A stretch of DNA of 64,000 bases from Lachnospiraceae bacterium (GTDB taxonomy: Bacteria > Bacillota > Clostridia > Lachnospirales > Lachnospiraceae). A model generated the notes under the pieces. The model saw nothing but the letters and a program-made list of their open reading frames with translations, had not been told where the DNA came from and did not search any database. The translations under genes were made by a program, and so were the position numbers. The DNA is taken from NCBI GenBank assembly GCA_910574185.1, contig CAJSZQ010000008.1:62001-126000 (forward strand). The letters are read 5' to 3'. Each line of letters starts with the position of its first letter. Positions within the stretch are counted from its first letter, which is position 1. Below are positions 53,994 through 62,176 of the stretch, piece by piece.

Positions 53994-55259
53994 ATGAAAG
54001 CATATCAGTATGATAAAAGTTTTGCGTTATATGACCGGGCGGAAAAGGTAGTGCCCTGCGGGCTGTATGGACATCTTGGGGTAGGGCGTGCAAGGCTGAA
54101 TCCGATGGGATGCTATCCGTTGTTTGCAGACCGGGCGGAAGGGACGTATATCTGGGATGCGGACGGGAACCGGTTTATTGATTATGCCTGCGCCTATGGG
54201 CCGAACGTACTGGGATATCAGGATTCGGATGTAGAAGAGGCGGCGCTTACGCAGCAGAAAAAAGGGAATTGTACAACCGTCGTGTCACCGGTTATGATTG
54301 AATGCGCAGAAGAATTAGTAAAGACGGTTGACTCCGCCGACTGGGCATTTTTTGCAAAAAATGGCGGGGACGTAACAACGCTGGCAATTATGACTGCAAG
54401 GCATGCGACAGGAAGAAAACGAATTATTATGATGAAGCATGGATATCATGGAGTTACTCAGTGGTGTCAGAAGCCCGGGACTCCGGGAGTGATGAATGAA
54501 GACGTCTGCTGGAATCTGTATGCCGATTTCAATGATTACGAAGGTTTAAAGAAGCTGGTGGAACGGTATTCCGGAGAAATTGCAGGAATTATTTCCATGC
54601 CTTATAATCATATTTCCCATTATGATAACGTGATGCCTGAGGATGATTATTGGAAAAAGGTCAGAAAGTTATGTGATGAGAACGGAATCCTATTGATTAT
54701 TGATGATGTAAGAGCAGGCTTTCGTATGGATATTGCCGGTTCCGACCATTATTTTGGAATTAAGGCGGATATGCTGACGCTGGGGAAGGCAATTGCAAAC
54801 GGGTGGAATATGTCGGCCCTTGTGGGACAGAAAAAATGGAAATCAGCGGTAGAGGATATGAATTATACAGGAAGTTACTGGCTTTCAGCAGTTCCGCTTG
54901 CGGCATCTGTCGCTACGCTTCGCAAAATGAAAGAAATCAACGCAGTCAAAATCATGCGGGACACTGGCGATGAACTGCTTAAGGGCTTAAAAGAGGTTGC
55001 GGATGTGAATGGCGTTCGGTTAAGCGCAACCGGATTATCGTCGTTATTTAAAATTATTTTAAAAGATCCGAACGAGTCTCTGATTCCGCATCAGGAGTGG
55101 GTGGGGGAAATGGTAAGAAGAGGCGTGTACATATCCCATTTCCACAACATGTTTACGAATACGATGATAACAAAGGAAGACCTGCAGTATACCTTTGACG
55201 CTGCGGACGAGGCTTTGAAAATTATCATAAAGAAGTATCCGGAGATTCTGGTAAAATAA
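53994..55259 (+). CDS. Class III aminotransferase, glutamate-1-semialdehyde type
   Basis: This 421-residue PLP enzyme of fold type I has the Schiff-base Lys265 in LTLGKAIANGW, the PLP-contacting Asp in LIIDDVRAGFR and N-terminal GTYIWDADGNRFIDYACAYG. It resembles glutamate-1-semialdehyde 2,1-aminomutases. No heme genes are nearby, so it probably acts on a different amine or keto compound brought in or made by the neighbouring system. AGGAGGAG precedes the ATG. Confidence 0.82.
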   Translation: MKAYQYDKSFALYDRAEKVVPCGLYGHLGVGRARLNPMGCYPLFADRAEGTYIWDADGNRFIDYACAYGPNVLGYQDSDVEEAALTQQKKGNCTTVVSPVMIECAEELVKTVDSADWAFFAKNGGDVTTLAIMTARHATGRKRIIMMKHGYHGVTQWCQKPGTPGVMNEDVCWNLYADFNDYEGLKKLVERYSGEIAGIISMPYNHISHYDNVMPEDDYWKKVRKLCDENGILLIIDDVRAGFRMDIAGSDHYFGIKADMLTLGKAIANGWNMSALVGQKKWKSAVEDMNYTGSYWLSAVPLAASVATLRKMKEINAVKIMRDTGDELLKGLKEVADVNGVRLSATGLSSLFKIILKDPNESLIPHQEWVGEMVRRGVYISHFHNMFTNTMITKEDLQYTFDAADEALKIIIKKYPEILVK

Positions 55260-55271
55260 TATGAGACGGTG

Positions 55272-55290
55272 CGGCCCCGTAATGGGGCCG
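55272..55290. terminator. GC-rich hairpin between convergent genes
   Basis: CGGCCCC and GGGGCCG form a 7-bp stem just after the aminotransferase, facing the AIM24 gene. There is no T-run, so confidence as a terminator is limited. Confidence 0.45.
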
Positions 55291-55368
55291 TAAAGAATAA
55301 AATGTATTTTGAAGCGCAGATATTTGCTTCCTTATACTCAAATTTCTTGATAATTAAGCGGCTTTTTC

Positions 55369-56049
55369 TTAATTTCCGGTAGGTATGTATGGGCGGATTG
55401 CTCCGGCTACGTTGCTGATTGGCATGGTCTGAAGCCAGATTCTTCCGGGGCCGGTAATAACCGTATTGAATAGTCCTTCGCCGCCGAACAGAATATTCTT
55501 CATGCCGGGAACAGACTGGATATCCATGTTGCAGCTTGCCTCCATAGCGGCCAGATGTCCGGTGTCAATGATAATCTGCTGACCAGGCTGAAGATTGTAT
55601 TCAATTACATGTCCGTCAAATTCTGCAAAGGCCACGCCCTGTCCGCTGAGTTTCTGCATGATAAATCCTTCGCCGCCGAATAACCCAGCGCCTACTTTCT
55701 TGCGGAAATGTACGGAGAGGGTTACGCCGTCTTCGCTGGCAAGAAAGGCTTTCTTCTGGAGGATCATGTCGTTTCCGGGGGTGATATTAAATGCCCGGAT
55801 AGAGCCTGGGAAGCTGGATGCAAATGCAATCATGCCGGTGCCGCCCTGCGCGGTATAGATATTCTGGAACATCTTTTCGCCGGAAAACGCCCGGCCTACC
55901 GCTCTTCCGAGGCCGCCGCCGCTGGTTGTTTCCATCTTCATATTCGGAGACATCCAGGACATGGCGCCGCCTTCTGTAATCATTCTTTCACCTGATTCCA
56001 GCTCGCAGATTACGACTGGTAAAGTTTCTCCTTGTATCTGATATTTCAT
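55369..56049 (-). CDS. AIM24 family protein
   Basis: This 226-residue protein belongs to the AIM24/TIGR00266 family. It has MKYQIQGETLPVV at the N-terminus, a repeated glycine-rich beta pattern (GGGLGRAVGRAFSGEKMF, GAGLFGGEGF) and a C-terminal GPGRIWLQTMP. The fold resembles tryptophan RNA-binding attenuation proteins; the bacterial function is unknown. It has its own promoter region bordered by a family A element. Confidence 0.87.
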   Translation of the reverse strand: MKYQIQGETLPVVICELESGERMITEGGAMSWMSPNMKMETTSGGGLGRAVGRAFSGEKMFQNIYTAQGGTGMIAFASSFPGSIRAFNITPGNDMILQKKAFLASEDGVTLSVHFRKKVGAGLFGGEGFIMQKLSGQGVAFAEFDGHVIEYNLQPGQQIIIDTGHLAAMEASCNMDIQSVPGMKNILFGGEGLFNTVITGPGRIWLQTMPISNVAGAIRPYIPTGN

Positions 56050-56133
56050 AAGGACACCTCTTTCATTTTTCTTTCATTATAGTATATTTGAAGTTCGGAG
56101 TAAATGAAAAGATAACATTAACAGTCCTTTTTA

Positions 56134-56276
56134 GTAACAGTTCAGCCCAGTACTTTGCATTTACTGCAAAGTACGTAAAAATATGTAAATGGAGCCAAGA
56201 GGGAATCCGCCGCTCGCCGTAGGCGACTTGGAATGGGCGGATTCCGTAACAGAGAGGCCGAAGGCTGAACTGTTAC
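56134..56276. mobile_element. Family A MITE-like element, subtype 2
   Basis: It starts GTAACAGTTCAGCC and ends GGCTGAACTGTTAC, bounded by a perfect 8-bp direct repeat CCTTTTTA (56126-56133 and 56277-56284). The interior matches the copy at 19369-19511 (GCCAAGAGGGAATC). It lies between the AIM24 gene and the convergent end of the PrpR-like gene. Confidence 0.88.
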
Positions 56277-56301
56277 CCTTTTTACCTATCAGAGCATAGT
56301 T

Positions 56302-58086
56302 TTAGTTTTTCAGCATCCGCCATAATGTGCTTCGGCTGATGCCCAGACGTTTGGCGGTTTTTTCTCTATTCATATTTTCTTCTGACAGTATAATTCTAAT
56401 GATATCGCAGGTGATTTTATCAAGGGTTTGTGTTAGATCCAGCGGCAGACTGGCGGAACAGGGCTTTGTATAACCGGGGATATCATTTTCTTGCTTCAAA
56501 ATCATATTTACCGTATCTGCGGTAATATAGGACGTATCCGTTAATACGGTTAATTCTCTTAAAACTCTGTGAAACTGGTCGAGATTATTTGGCCAGTGGA
56601 AGCTTTTAATCAGGTGAAAGGCTTCTGTGTCAAAGCCTACTATCTGCTTGCCAAGCAGGGAGTTCATCTGATTGATATACAGGGTCGCTATGCTGGAAAT
56701 ATCTTCTGAGCGGTTGCGCAGCGGTTCGATAGGAAGGAGCAGGCAGGACAGATGATTGGTCAGATAGCTCTTTATATTTCCTGCATTGGTATCTGGCGTA
56801 ATAAGAGAAAAAATAAGCCGGTTTCTCTTAGTGAGATTTGTGTCCTCTATGTATGTGTACAGCTTGGAAAGTTCGCTGCTGCTTAATTTCCCTACGTCTT
56901 TCATATGAATGGTCGTATTTATATTGTTAAGAGGGGAGTTTTCGTTTTTGAGCAGTGTATTCCATTTGCGCTCTGACAGAAGATTACAATCAATTACATA
57001 ATAGGGGCGATTCTGGTAGGGACCATATTTATATAATAGCGCGGCGGCCTTCTCTTTGCCGGTTCCTGTTTCGCCGGTTATAAGGACCGGAAAGGAGGAG
57101 GGAGCATACTTCTCGACAAGCGTATGTACATTGCCTACAAAAACCGAACTGTTAAAGTTGGTGCCTGAATGTGAAAAGGTCTCTCCGTAATCATTGTAGA
57201 CGGAAATGGTTTTGTCGGTTTCTTCAAATAAAAGCTTTTTTCTGGTAATTCTTAACAAGGTATAAATTTCGTCCTCATAGTGAATGCTTTGTTTTATGAT
57301 ATGGCAAATACAGTCATCCATACGCTGTTCAAAGCTCTGTTGTCGGGATTTGCCAAAGGAAGACAGGCTGGATTGTATCAGCTCCAGAAGTCTGTTGTCT
57401 GACTGGCTGGTTGTCAGATTAGAGAACCAAAGGTTATTGCCGGGATCAAAAATCAGGACGGATTCGTTGTCGGCAGTTAGTGCGGATTTCAGAATTTCTC
57501 TTTGCTTGTGTATGCTTAAAGAGGAATGAACAATTTTGATTGCATCATCAATAGCAGTGTTGAGACTTTCGGAGCCGGATGGAATAAAGATGGAGTTGAG
57601 TCCGATTGTCTGGGCGGTAAGAGAGCCGATCATATCGCAGATGACAAGGGAATAGGAGTTGGCCTTTAGCTGCTGTAAGATTGGAAGAACGTCCTCCTCG
57701 TTCTGGAACGTAAAAATATCAAGGTCTAACTGAAGCAGGTCGCAGAGTATGCGTGCGTTGTTGGTAATTCCGGTAAAACCGGCTATGGCATATTTCCCGG
57801 CGTAATTTTCTGCCATTTTAATGGAACGAAGAATGTCGTAAACCGATAAAGGGGCGTCGATTACCAGCAGATTTAGTTCCTTGCGGAGCAATTCGGCAGT
57901 GCCGCCTCTGGAGATAATGACGTCATAATCATTTCGGGCGGTAAGTGTTCGCGCTATCTCTAATCCTTCCTGGAGATTTCCTGTGCGTATTGTCATGCGG
58001 ATGCCTTCTCTCTCCCTGGCAAGCAGTGAAAGTGTTTCAGCCATACCTTCGTATGGCGCAATAGCTAAAATGTTAATGGTTTTCAT
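56302..58086 (-). CDS. PrpR-like AAA+ regulator without GAFTGA
   Basis: This 594-residue regulator has an N-terminal PrpR-type ligand domain (about 1-190; SRGGTAELLRKEL), a AAA+ region with Walker A GETGTGKEKAA near 338-348, and a Fis-type helix-turn-helix at the end (NREKTAKRLGISRSTLWRML). The GAFTGA loop that contacts sigma-54 is missing, and Walker B is degenerate (TTIHMKDVGK). It therefore probably does not activate sigma-54 promoters and may act by simple DNA binding. It is divergent from the TRAP operon, which it likely controls. AAAGGTGA precedes the start. Confidence 0.83.
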   Translation of the reverse strand: MKTINILAIAPYEGMAETLSLLAREREGIRMTIRTGNLQEGLEIARTLTARNDYDVIISRGGTAELLRKELNLLVIDAPLSVYDILRSIKMAENYAGKYAIAGFTGITNNARILCDLLQLDLDIFTFQNEEDVLPILQQLKANSYSLVICDMIGSLTAQTIGLNSIFIPSGSESLNTAIDDAIKIVHSSLSIHKQREILKSALTADNESVLIFDPGNNLWFSNLTTSQSDNRLLELIQSSLSSFGKSRQQSFEQRMDDCICHIIKQSIHYEDEIYTLLRITRKKLLFEETDKTISVYNDYGETFSHSGTNFNSSVFVGNVHTLVEKYAPSSFPVLITGETGTGKEKAAALLYKYGPYQNRPYYVIDCNLLSERKWNTLLKNENSPLNNINTTIHMKDVGKLSSSELSKLYTYIEDTNLTKRNRLIFSLITPDTNAGNIKSYLTNHLSCLLLPIEPLRNRSEDISSIATLYINQMNSLLGKQIVGFDTEAFHLIKSFHWPNNLDQFHRVLRELTVLTDTSYITADTVNMILKQENDIPGYTKPCSASLPLDLTQTLDKITCDIIRIILSEENMNREKTAKRLGISRSTLWRMLKN

Positions 58087-58104
58087 TTGGTATCACCTTT
58101 CATT

Positions 58105-58172
58105 GAAACGTTTGTGGTTTTATTATACAATCGGGAATTTGAAAAAACAAGAGAAATGTTTCATAATAAAAC
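58105..58172. promoter_or_regulatory. Operator-like palindromes between regulator and TRAP operon
   Basis: Two similar palindromic cores, GAAACGTTTG (58105-58114) and GAAATGTTTC (58153-58162), lie 48 bases apart. An inverted pair GTTTTATTAT (58117-58126)/ATAATAAAAC (58163-58172) is also present. The arrangement fits binding of a dimeric regulator controlling both directions. Confidence 0.5.
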
Positions 58173-58192
58173 GAAAAAAGCATAAAAATGGA

Positions 58193-58221
58193 TTGCGAGA
58201 GCTCGAAAAATGTCTTAATAT
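58193..58221 (+). promoter_or_regulatory. Possible TRAP operon promoter
   Basis: TTGCGA and TAATAT are 17 bases apart, downstream of the operator-like sites. This is a sigma-A type arrangement; no sigma-54 GG-N10-GC box was seen. Confidence 0.4.
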
Positions 58222-58283
58222 AAAATAACAAATCAAATAAACGCGCGGGATGATTTAAAATAAAACAATTAGGAGGAAGAGGT

Positions 58284-59333
58284 ATGAAAAAAAGAGTGAT
58301 AGCAGCGCTGCTGGCAGGCGTGATGTGTATCGGAATGGCAGGATGTGGAAATGCAGAAAATTCTTCGGCAGATGATACGGAAGAAGCAGGCGGTGAAGCC
58401 GCCGAGGGAGAATATGTCATAAAACTTTGTACAGAGCAGACAGATGGTGATCCGATTGATGACGGATGCGACAAATGGGCAGAATTAGTAAGCGAAGCTA
58501 CAGACGGGGCAGTTACAATTGAGGTTTATCCCAGCAGCCAGCTGGGGGATAAGGCCGATTTGATTGAGATGGCCATGATGGGACAGAATGTCTGCACAAT
58601 TGCCGATGGCTCTTATCTGATGGACTATGTGCCCGACTTTGGAGTGACTATGGGACCGTACCTGTTTGACAACTGGAATGCAATGTATAAGATTACAGCC
58701 AGTGATTGGTGGACTGAGCAGTCCGACGCACTGACCGGCCAGGGACTTCAGATTATCTCCACGAACTGGGTTTATGGAGAGCGTGAGCTGATGACAAAAA
58801 AAGAAATTACAGCTCTGAATGATTTGAACGGATTAAAGATTAGAGTGCCAAACAATGATATTTCCATCGAGATGTTTAATATGCTGGGAAGCGCTGCAAC
58901 ACCTATGGCGTTAAGCGATGTATATACATCGTTGAGCCAGGGCGTGGTTGACGGGGTAGAGAATCCGCTGACTACGTTATATAACAATGACTTCCAGGAG
59001 GTCTGCAAGTATGTGACCATGACAAATCACCAGATGACATTCTCGAATTTCATTGTGGGCGCTGATTACTGGAGCACGATTCCGGAGAAATATCAGAAAG
59101 CGATCATTGAATGCGGAGAGCAGGCTGCCGAATACAATAATGAATTATATGCAGCGCAGAGCGAGGAGATGATTGCCGGACTGGAAGAGGCGGGATGTAC
59201 CATTGCATATCTTGATGCAAATATTCAGGAAGAATTTAAGAATGCATGTCTGGAGCTTTATAAAAATTATGAGGCAGATGGAACATGGACAGAAGGCCTA
59301 TACGATAGAATTCAGGATATTATCAATGAGTAA
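58284..59333 (+). CDS. dctP: TRAP transporter solute-binding protein DctP
   Basis: This 349-residue lipoprotein has lipobox MAGC (Cys21) and a DctP domain (KLCTEQTDGDPIDDGCDKWA; FNMLGSAATPMALSDVYTSL; GVVDGVENPLTTLY). It delivers an organic acid or sugar acid to the membrane subunits. TAGGAGG precedes the ATG. It is the first gene of the operon, followed by a hairpin that may limit read-through. Confidence 0.93.
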   Translation: MKKRVIAALLAGVMCIGMAGCGNAENSSADDTEEAGGEAAEGEYVIKLCTEQTDGDPIDDGCDKWAELVSEATDGAVTIEVYPSSQLGDKADLIEMAMMGQNVCTIADGSYLMDYVPDFGVTMGPYLFDNWNAMYKITASDWWTEQSDALTGQGLQIISTNWVYGERELMTKKEITALNDLNGLKIRVPNNDISIEMFNMLGSAATPMALSDVYTSLSQGVVDGVENPLTTLYNNDFQEVCKYVTMTNHQMTFSNFIVGADYWSTIPEKYQKAIIECGEQAAEYNNELYAAQSEEMIAGLEEAGCTIAYLDANIQEEFKNACLELYKNYEADGTWTEGLYDRIQDIINE

Positions 59334-59340
59334 GAACTTG

Positions 59341-59373
59341 AAAGGGGATAGATATTTTGCGCTATCCCCTTTG
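59341..59373 (+). terminator. Intra-operon hairpin between dctP and dctQ
   Basis: AAAGGGGATAG and CTATCCCCTTT form a perfect 11-bp stem around 10 bases, followed by GTCAG. With only three T at the end it is probably a partial terminator or mRNA-stability element. Confidence 0.6.
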
Positions 59374-59390
59374 TCAGACTGGAGGTAAAA

Positions 59391-59888
59391 ATGAAAAAAG
59401 TAAAAACGGTTTTAATTAATTTAGATGCAATTATTTCCGGGATATCATTGGTAATTGTGGTCTGCATAACTATGGCGGGGGTAATCATGCGCAAAATTGT
59501 GGGACAGCCATTTGCATGGCTGGAGGAAATGCAGTTGTTTTTCCTGATATGGATGATTTTTTTTGCCGGGAGTACAGCCTTCCGCACCGGCGGCCAGGTA
59601 AGCATTGATTTAATTGCCAATCGGTTAAAACCGAAAGCGAGAAAGGCGCTGAGTGTTTTGGACTATATAGTAACCATGCTGATATTAATTTATTTATGCA
59701 AGGGCGGTCTGGACTTGATGATGTCCGTATCCGGAAAAGTAACGCCGTATTTTAAAATCAGCTATGTATTTGTAGATGTTGCAGCGCCGATAGGAATTTT
59801 GTTAATGATTATCCAGTACACAGCAGTCATGCTCAAAGAAATTCACAGGGAAGCCAAACTGGAAGAGAAGGGAGATGGGGAGGAATGA
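59391..59888 (+). CDS. dctQ: TRAP transporter small permease DctQ
   Basis: This 165-residue small subunit has four membrane helices and the typical WLEEMQLFFLIWMIFFAGST motif near 44-63. It bridges the binding protein and DctM. Its stop overlaps the dctM start by 4 bases. GGAGG precedes the ATG. Confidence 0.92.
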   Translation: MKKVKTVLINLDAIISGISLVIVVCITMAGVIMRKIVGQPFAWLEEMQLFFLIWMIFFAGSTAFRTGGQVSIDLIANRLKPKARKALSVLDYIVTMLILIYLCKGGLDLMMSVSGKVTPYFKISYVFVDVAAPIGILLMIIQYTAVMLKEIHREAKLEEKGDGEE

Positions 59889-61180
59889 GTCCGATTGCAT
59901 TATCTGCGATAATAATGTTAATTTTGCTGTTTTTAAACGTACCCGTTTTTGCATCTGTTTTGGGAGGATGCATTGCCTATTTTTTTGCCAATCCAAGCGC
60001 CGGGATTACAGGAGTTCTTGCGATTCAGAGGGTTATCAGCGGAATGGAGTCGACCACTATGCTTGCAATTCCGTTCTTTGTAGCGTCAGGCGCGCTGATG
60101 AATTACTGTGGAATTACCGACAGGATGATGAAGTTCTGCAAGGCTTTGACAGGACATCTGTATGGCGGTCTTGGCCAGGTTAATATTGTACTGAGCACAC
60201 TGATGGGTGGAATGTCAGGCTCTTCCCTGGCTGATGCGGCTATGGAAGCCAAGCTACTCGTTCCGGATATGGAAAAATCCGGATATCCGCTGGGATATGC
60301 GTCTGCAATTACGGCGGCTTCGTCTATGATTACACCATTGATTCCACCGGGAATTGCGGCAATTATCTATGGAAGTATTACAGGAACCTCTATTGGAAAA
60401 TTGTTTATTGCGGGAATTGTTCCGGCTGCGATTCTTTGTGCGGCTATGATGGCAATTGTATCAAAATATTCAAAGAAAAAAGGAATACCGAGACTATCGG
60501 AAGAAAAGGTAAATAAAAAAGAGCTCTGGGAATCATTTAAGCCCGCATTGCTGCCGCTTCTGCTTCCGATTATTATCATCGGAAGTATCCGGCTGGGAAT
60601 CTGTACGCCTACGGAAGCCGGCGCAGTAGCTATTTTTTACGCAGTGTTTTTAGGAATCCTGTATCGCGAGATTCATTTGAGTAACCTTTTTGCATGTATA
60701 AAAGAAACCTGTGTAACGACGGCATCAATTATGCTGATTGTCGGTGCGGCTACATGCTTCTCCTGGATTCTCACATGGGAAAATGTACCGCAGAATATGA
60801 CCAGTACATTAATCAGCTTCTGCCATAACAAGTACATCTTTCTGCTGGCAGTTAATATCTTTCTGCTGCTTGTCGGAATGTTTATCGAAGCAACGGCAGC
60901 CCAGATTGTTTTGGCGCCTATGCTGGTGCCGGTAGCGGTAGCATTTGGAGTTGACCCGGTCCATTTCGGGATGATGTTCATCTTTAATATGGCAATTGGG
61001 TCTCTTACGCCTCCGATGGGGAATCTGATGTTTGTAACCTGCGGCGTTACCAAGTGTTCTACAGAAGAATTTATCAAAGAATGCAGGGTGTTTTATGTTC
61101 TGCTGTTTGTAATGCTGCTGTTGATGACTTACGTGCCGTTCATTTCTACATGGCTTCCGAATTTAATATATGGGGTGTGA
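59885..61180 (+). CDS. dctM: TRAP transporter large permease DctM
   Basis: This 431-residue permease has about twelve hydrophobic segments and conserved stretches STLMGGMSGSSLADAAMEAK and MITPLIPPGIAAIIYGS. It drives sodium-coupled uptake with DctPQ. It ends 3 bases before the lactonase-like gene, so transport and catabolism are cotranscribed. Confidence 0.94.
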   Translation: MSPIALSAIIMLILLFLNVPVFASVLGGCIAYFFANPSAGITGVLAIQRVISGMESTTMLAIPFFVASGALMNYCGITDRMMKFCKALTGHLYGGLGQVNIVLSTLMGGMSGSSLADAAMEAKLLVPDMEKSGYPLGYASAITAASSMITPLIPPGIAAIIYGSITGTSIGKLFIAGIVPAAILCAAMMAIVSKYSKKKGIPRLSEEKVNKKELWESFKPALLPLLLPIIIIGSIRLGICTPTEAGAVAIFYAVFLGILYREIHLSNLFACIKETCVTTASIMLIVGAATCFSWILTWENVPQNMTSTLISFCHNKYIFLLAVNIFLLLVGMFIEATAAQIVLAPMLVPVAVAFGVDPVHFGMMFIFNMAIGSLTPPMGNLMFVTCGVTKCSTEEFIKECRVFYVLLFVMLLLMTYVPFISTWLPNLIYGV

Positions 61181-61183
61181 TAT

Positions 61184-62161
61184 ATGAAAGTAATCAGAAC
61201 AGTATTGGGAGATATTCCTAATAGAGAGATAGGAATTACAGATGCTCACGACCATATCATCCGAAGCGGAGGCCCTGAGGTGAGGCAGGATTCATCTTTC
61301 CTGATGGATGATGTGGACGCTGCAAAGCGGGAATTCCAGAATTTTCTGAACACAGGCGGAAGGACAATGGTTTGTATGGACCCGCTCGGCTGCGGAAGAA
61401 ATGTTACCAAGATGCTGGAGGTGGCTGAAGAATTCCGGGACTTGGGAAACATAGTCATGACAACAGGATTCCAAAAAGGTTCTAATTATTGTCCGAACAC
61501 GTCTTTTCTGGCAACTGTCGATGCAAATAGGATTGCCGAAATGATGATTCTTGAGCTTACGGAAGGAATGGATATTCACAGCTACAACGGACCGGTTGTG
61601 GAAAGAACAAAGGCAAAAGCCGGCGTTATCAAGGCGGGAACCAGTTACCGTATTATTACAAGGCTGGAACAGAAGGCATTAAAGGTTGCGGCAATCACAC
61701 AAAAAGAAACCGGATGCGCGATTTCCATGCACACAGATTTTGGAACGATGGGCGTTGAAATCCTGGACGTTCTGAAAGGGTGCGGAGCCGATTTGGAAAA
61801 GGTGATATTGTGCCACATGCAAAGAAATCCTGACAGATATTATTATGAACAGATTCTTGACACAGGTGCAGCAATATGCTTTGACGAACCGAATAAACCA
61901 CAGTACCGTCCGGATATTGCGATTGCGGAGGATATAAAATGGCTGATTGAGCAGGGTTATCAGAAACAGATTGTCCTTGGTATGGACGGCGGAAAGAAGG
62001 AAGCTCTCGCAGCATATATGGAACCGGCGGGCCTGGCAAATGGTTTGGAATATCTGCTGACCCGTTATGTTCCGCTTTTAAGAAAAATCGGTATATCAGA
62101 TGAAGCAATTGACTGTATGCTGGTTAAAAATCCGTCAGAGGTATTTGCAATAAATGTATAA
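61184..62161 (+). CDS. Phosphotriesterase-family hydrolase, probable lactonase
   Basis: This 325-residue amidohydrolase-fold protein has the metal HxH pair His22/His24 (TDAHDH), the likely carboxylated lysine in AGVIKAG (about 149), further histidines in ISMHTDFG and ILCHMQRN, and the terminal Asp in LGMDGG. Bacterial relatives of phosphotriesterase in sugar-acid operons open lactone rings. Its place between a TRAP transporter and PdxA2 suggests hydrolysis of a C4 lactone such as threono- or erythronolactone. Other ester or amide substrates remain possible. Confidence 0.82.
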   Translation: MKVIRTVLGDIPNREIGITDAHDHIIRSGGPEVRQDSSFLMDDVDAAKREFQNFLNTGGRTMVCMDPLGCGRNVTKMLEVAEEFRDLGNIVMTTGFQKGSNYCPNTSFLATVDANRIAEMMILELTEGMDIHSYNGPVVERTKAKAGVIKAGTSYRIITRLEQKALKVAAITQKETGCAISMHTDFGTMGVEILDVLKGCGADLEKVILCHMQRNPDRYYYEQILDTGAAICFDEPNKPQYRPDIAIAEDIKWLIEQGYQKQIVLGMDGGKKEALAAYMEPAGLANGLEYLLTRYVPLLRKIGISDEAIDCMLVKNPSEVFAINV

Positions 62162-62176
62162 AAGGAGATGTGACAG

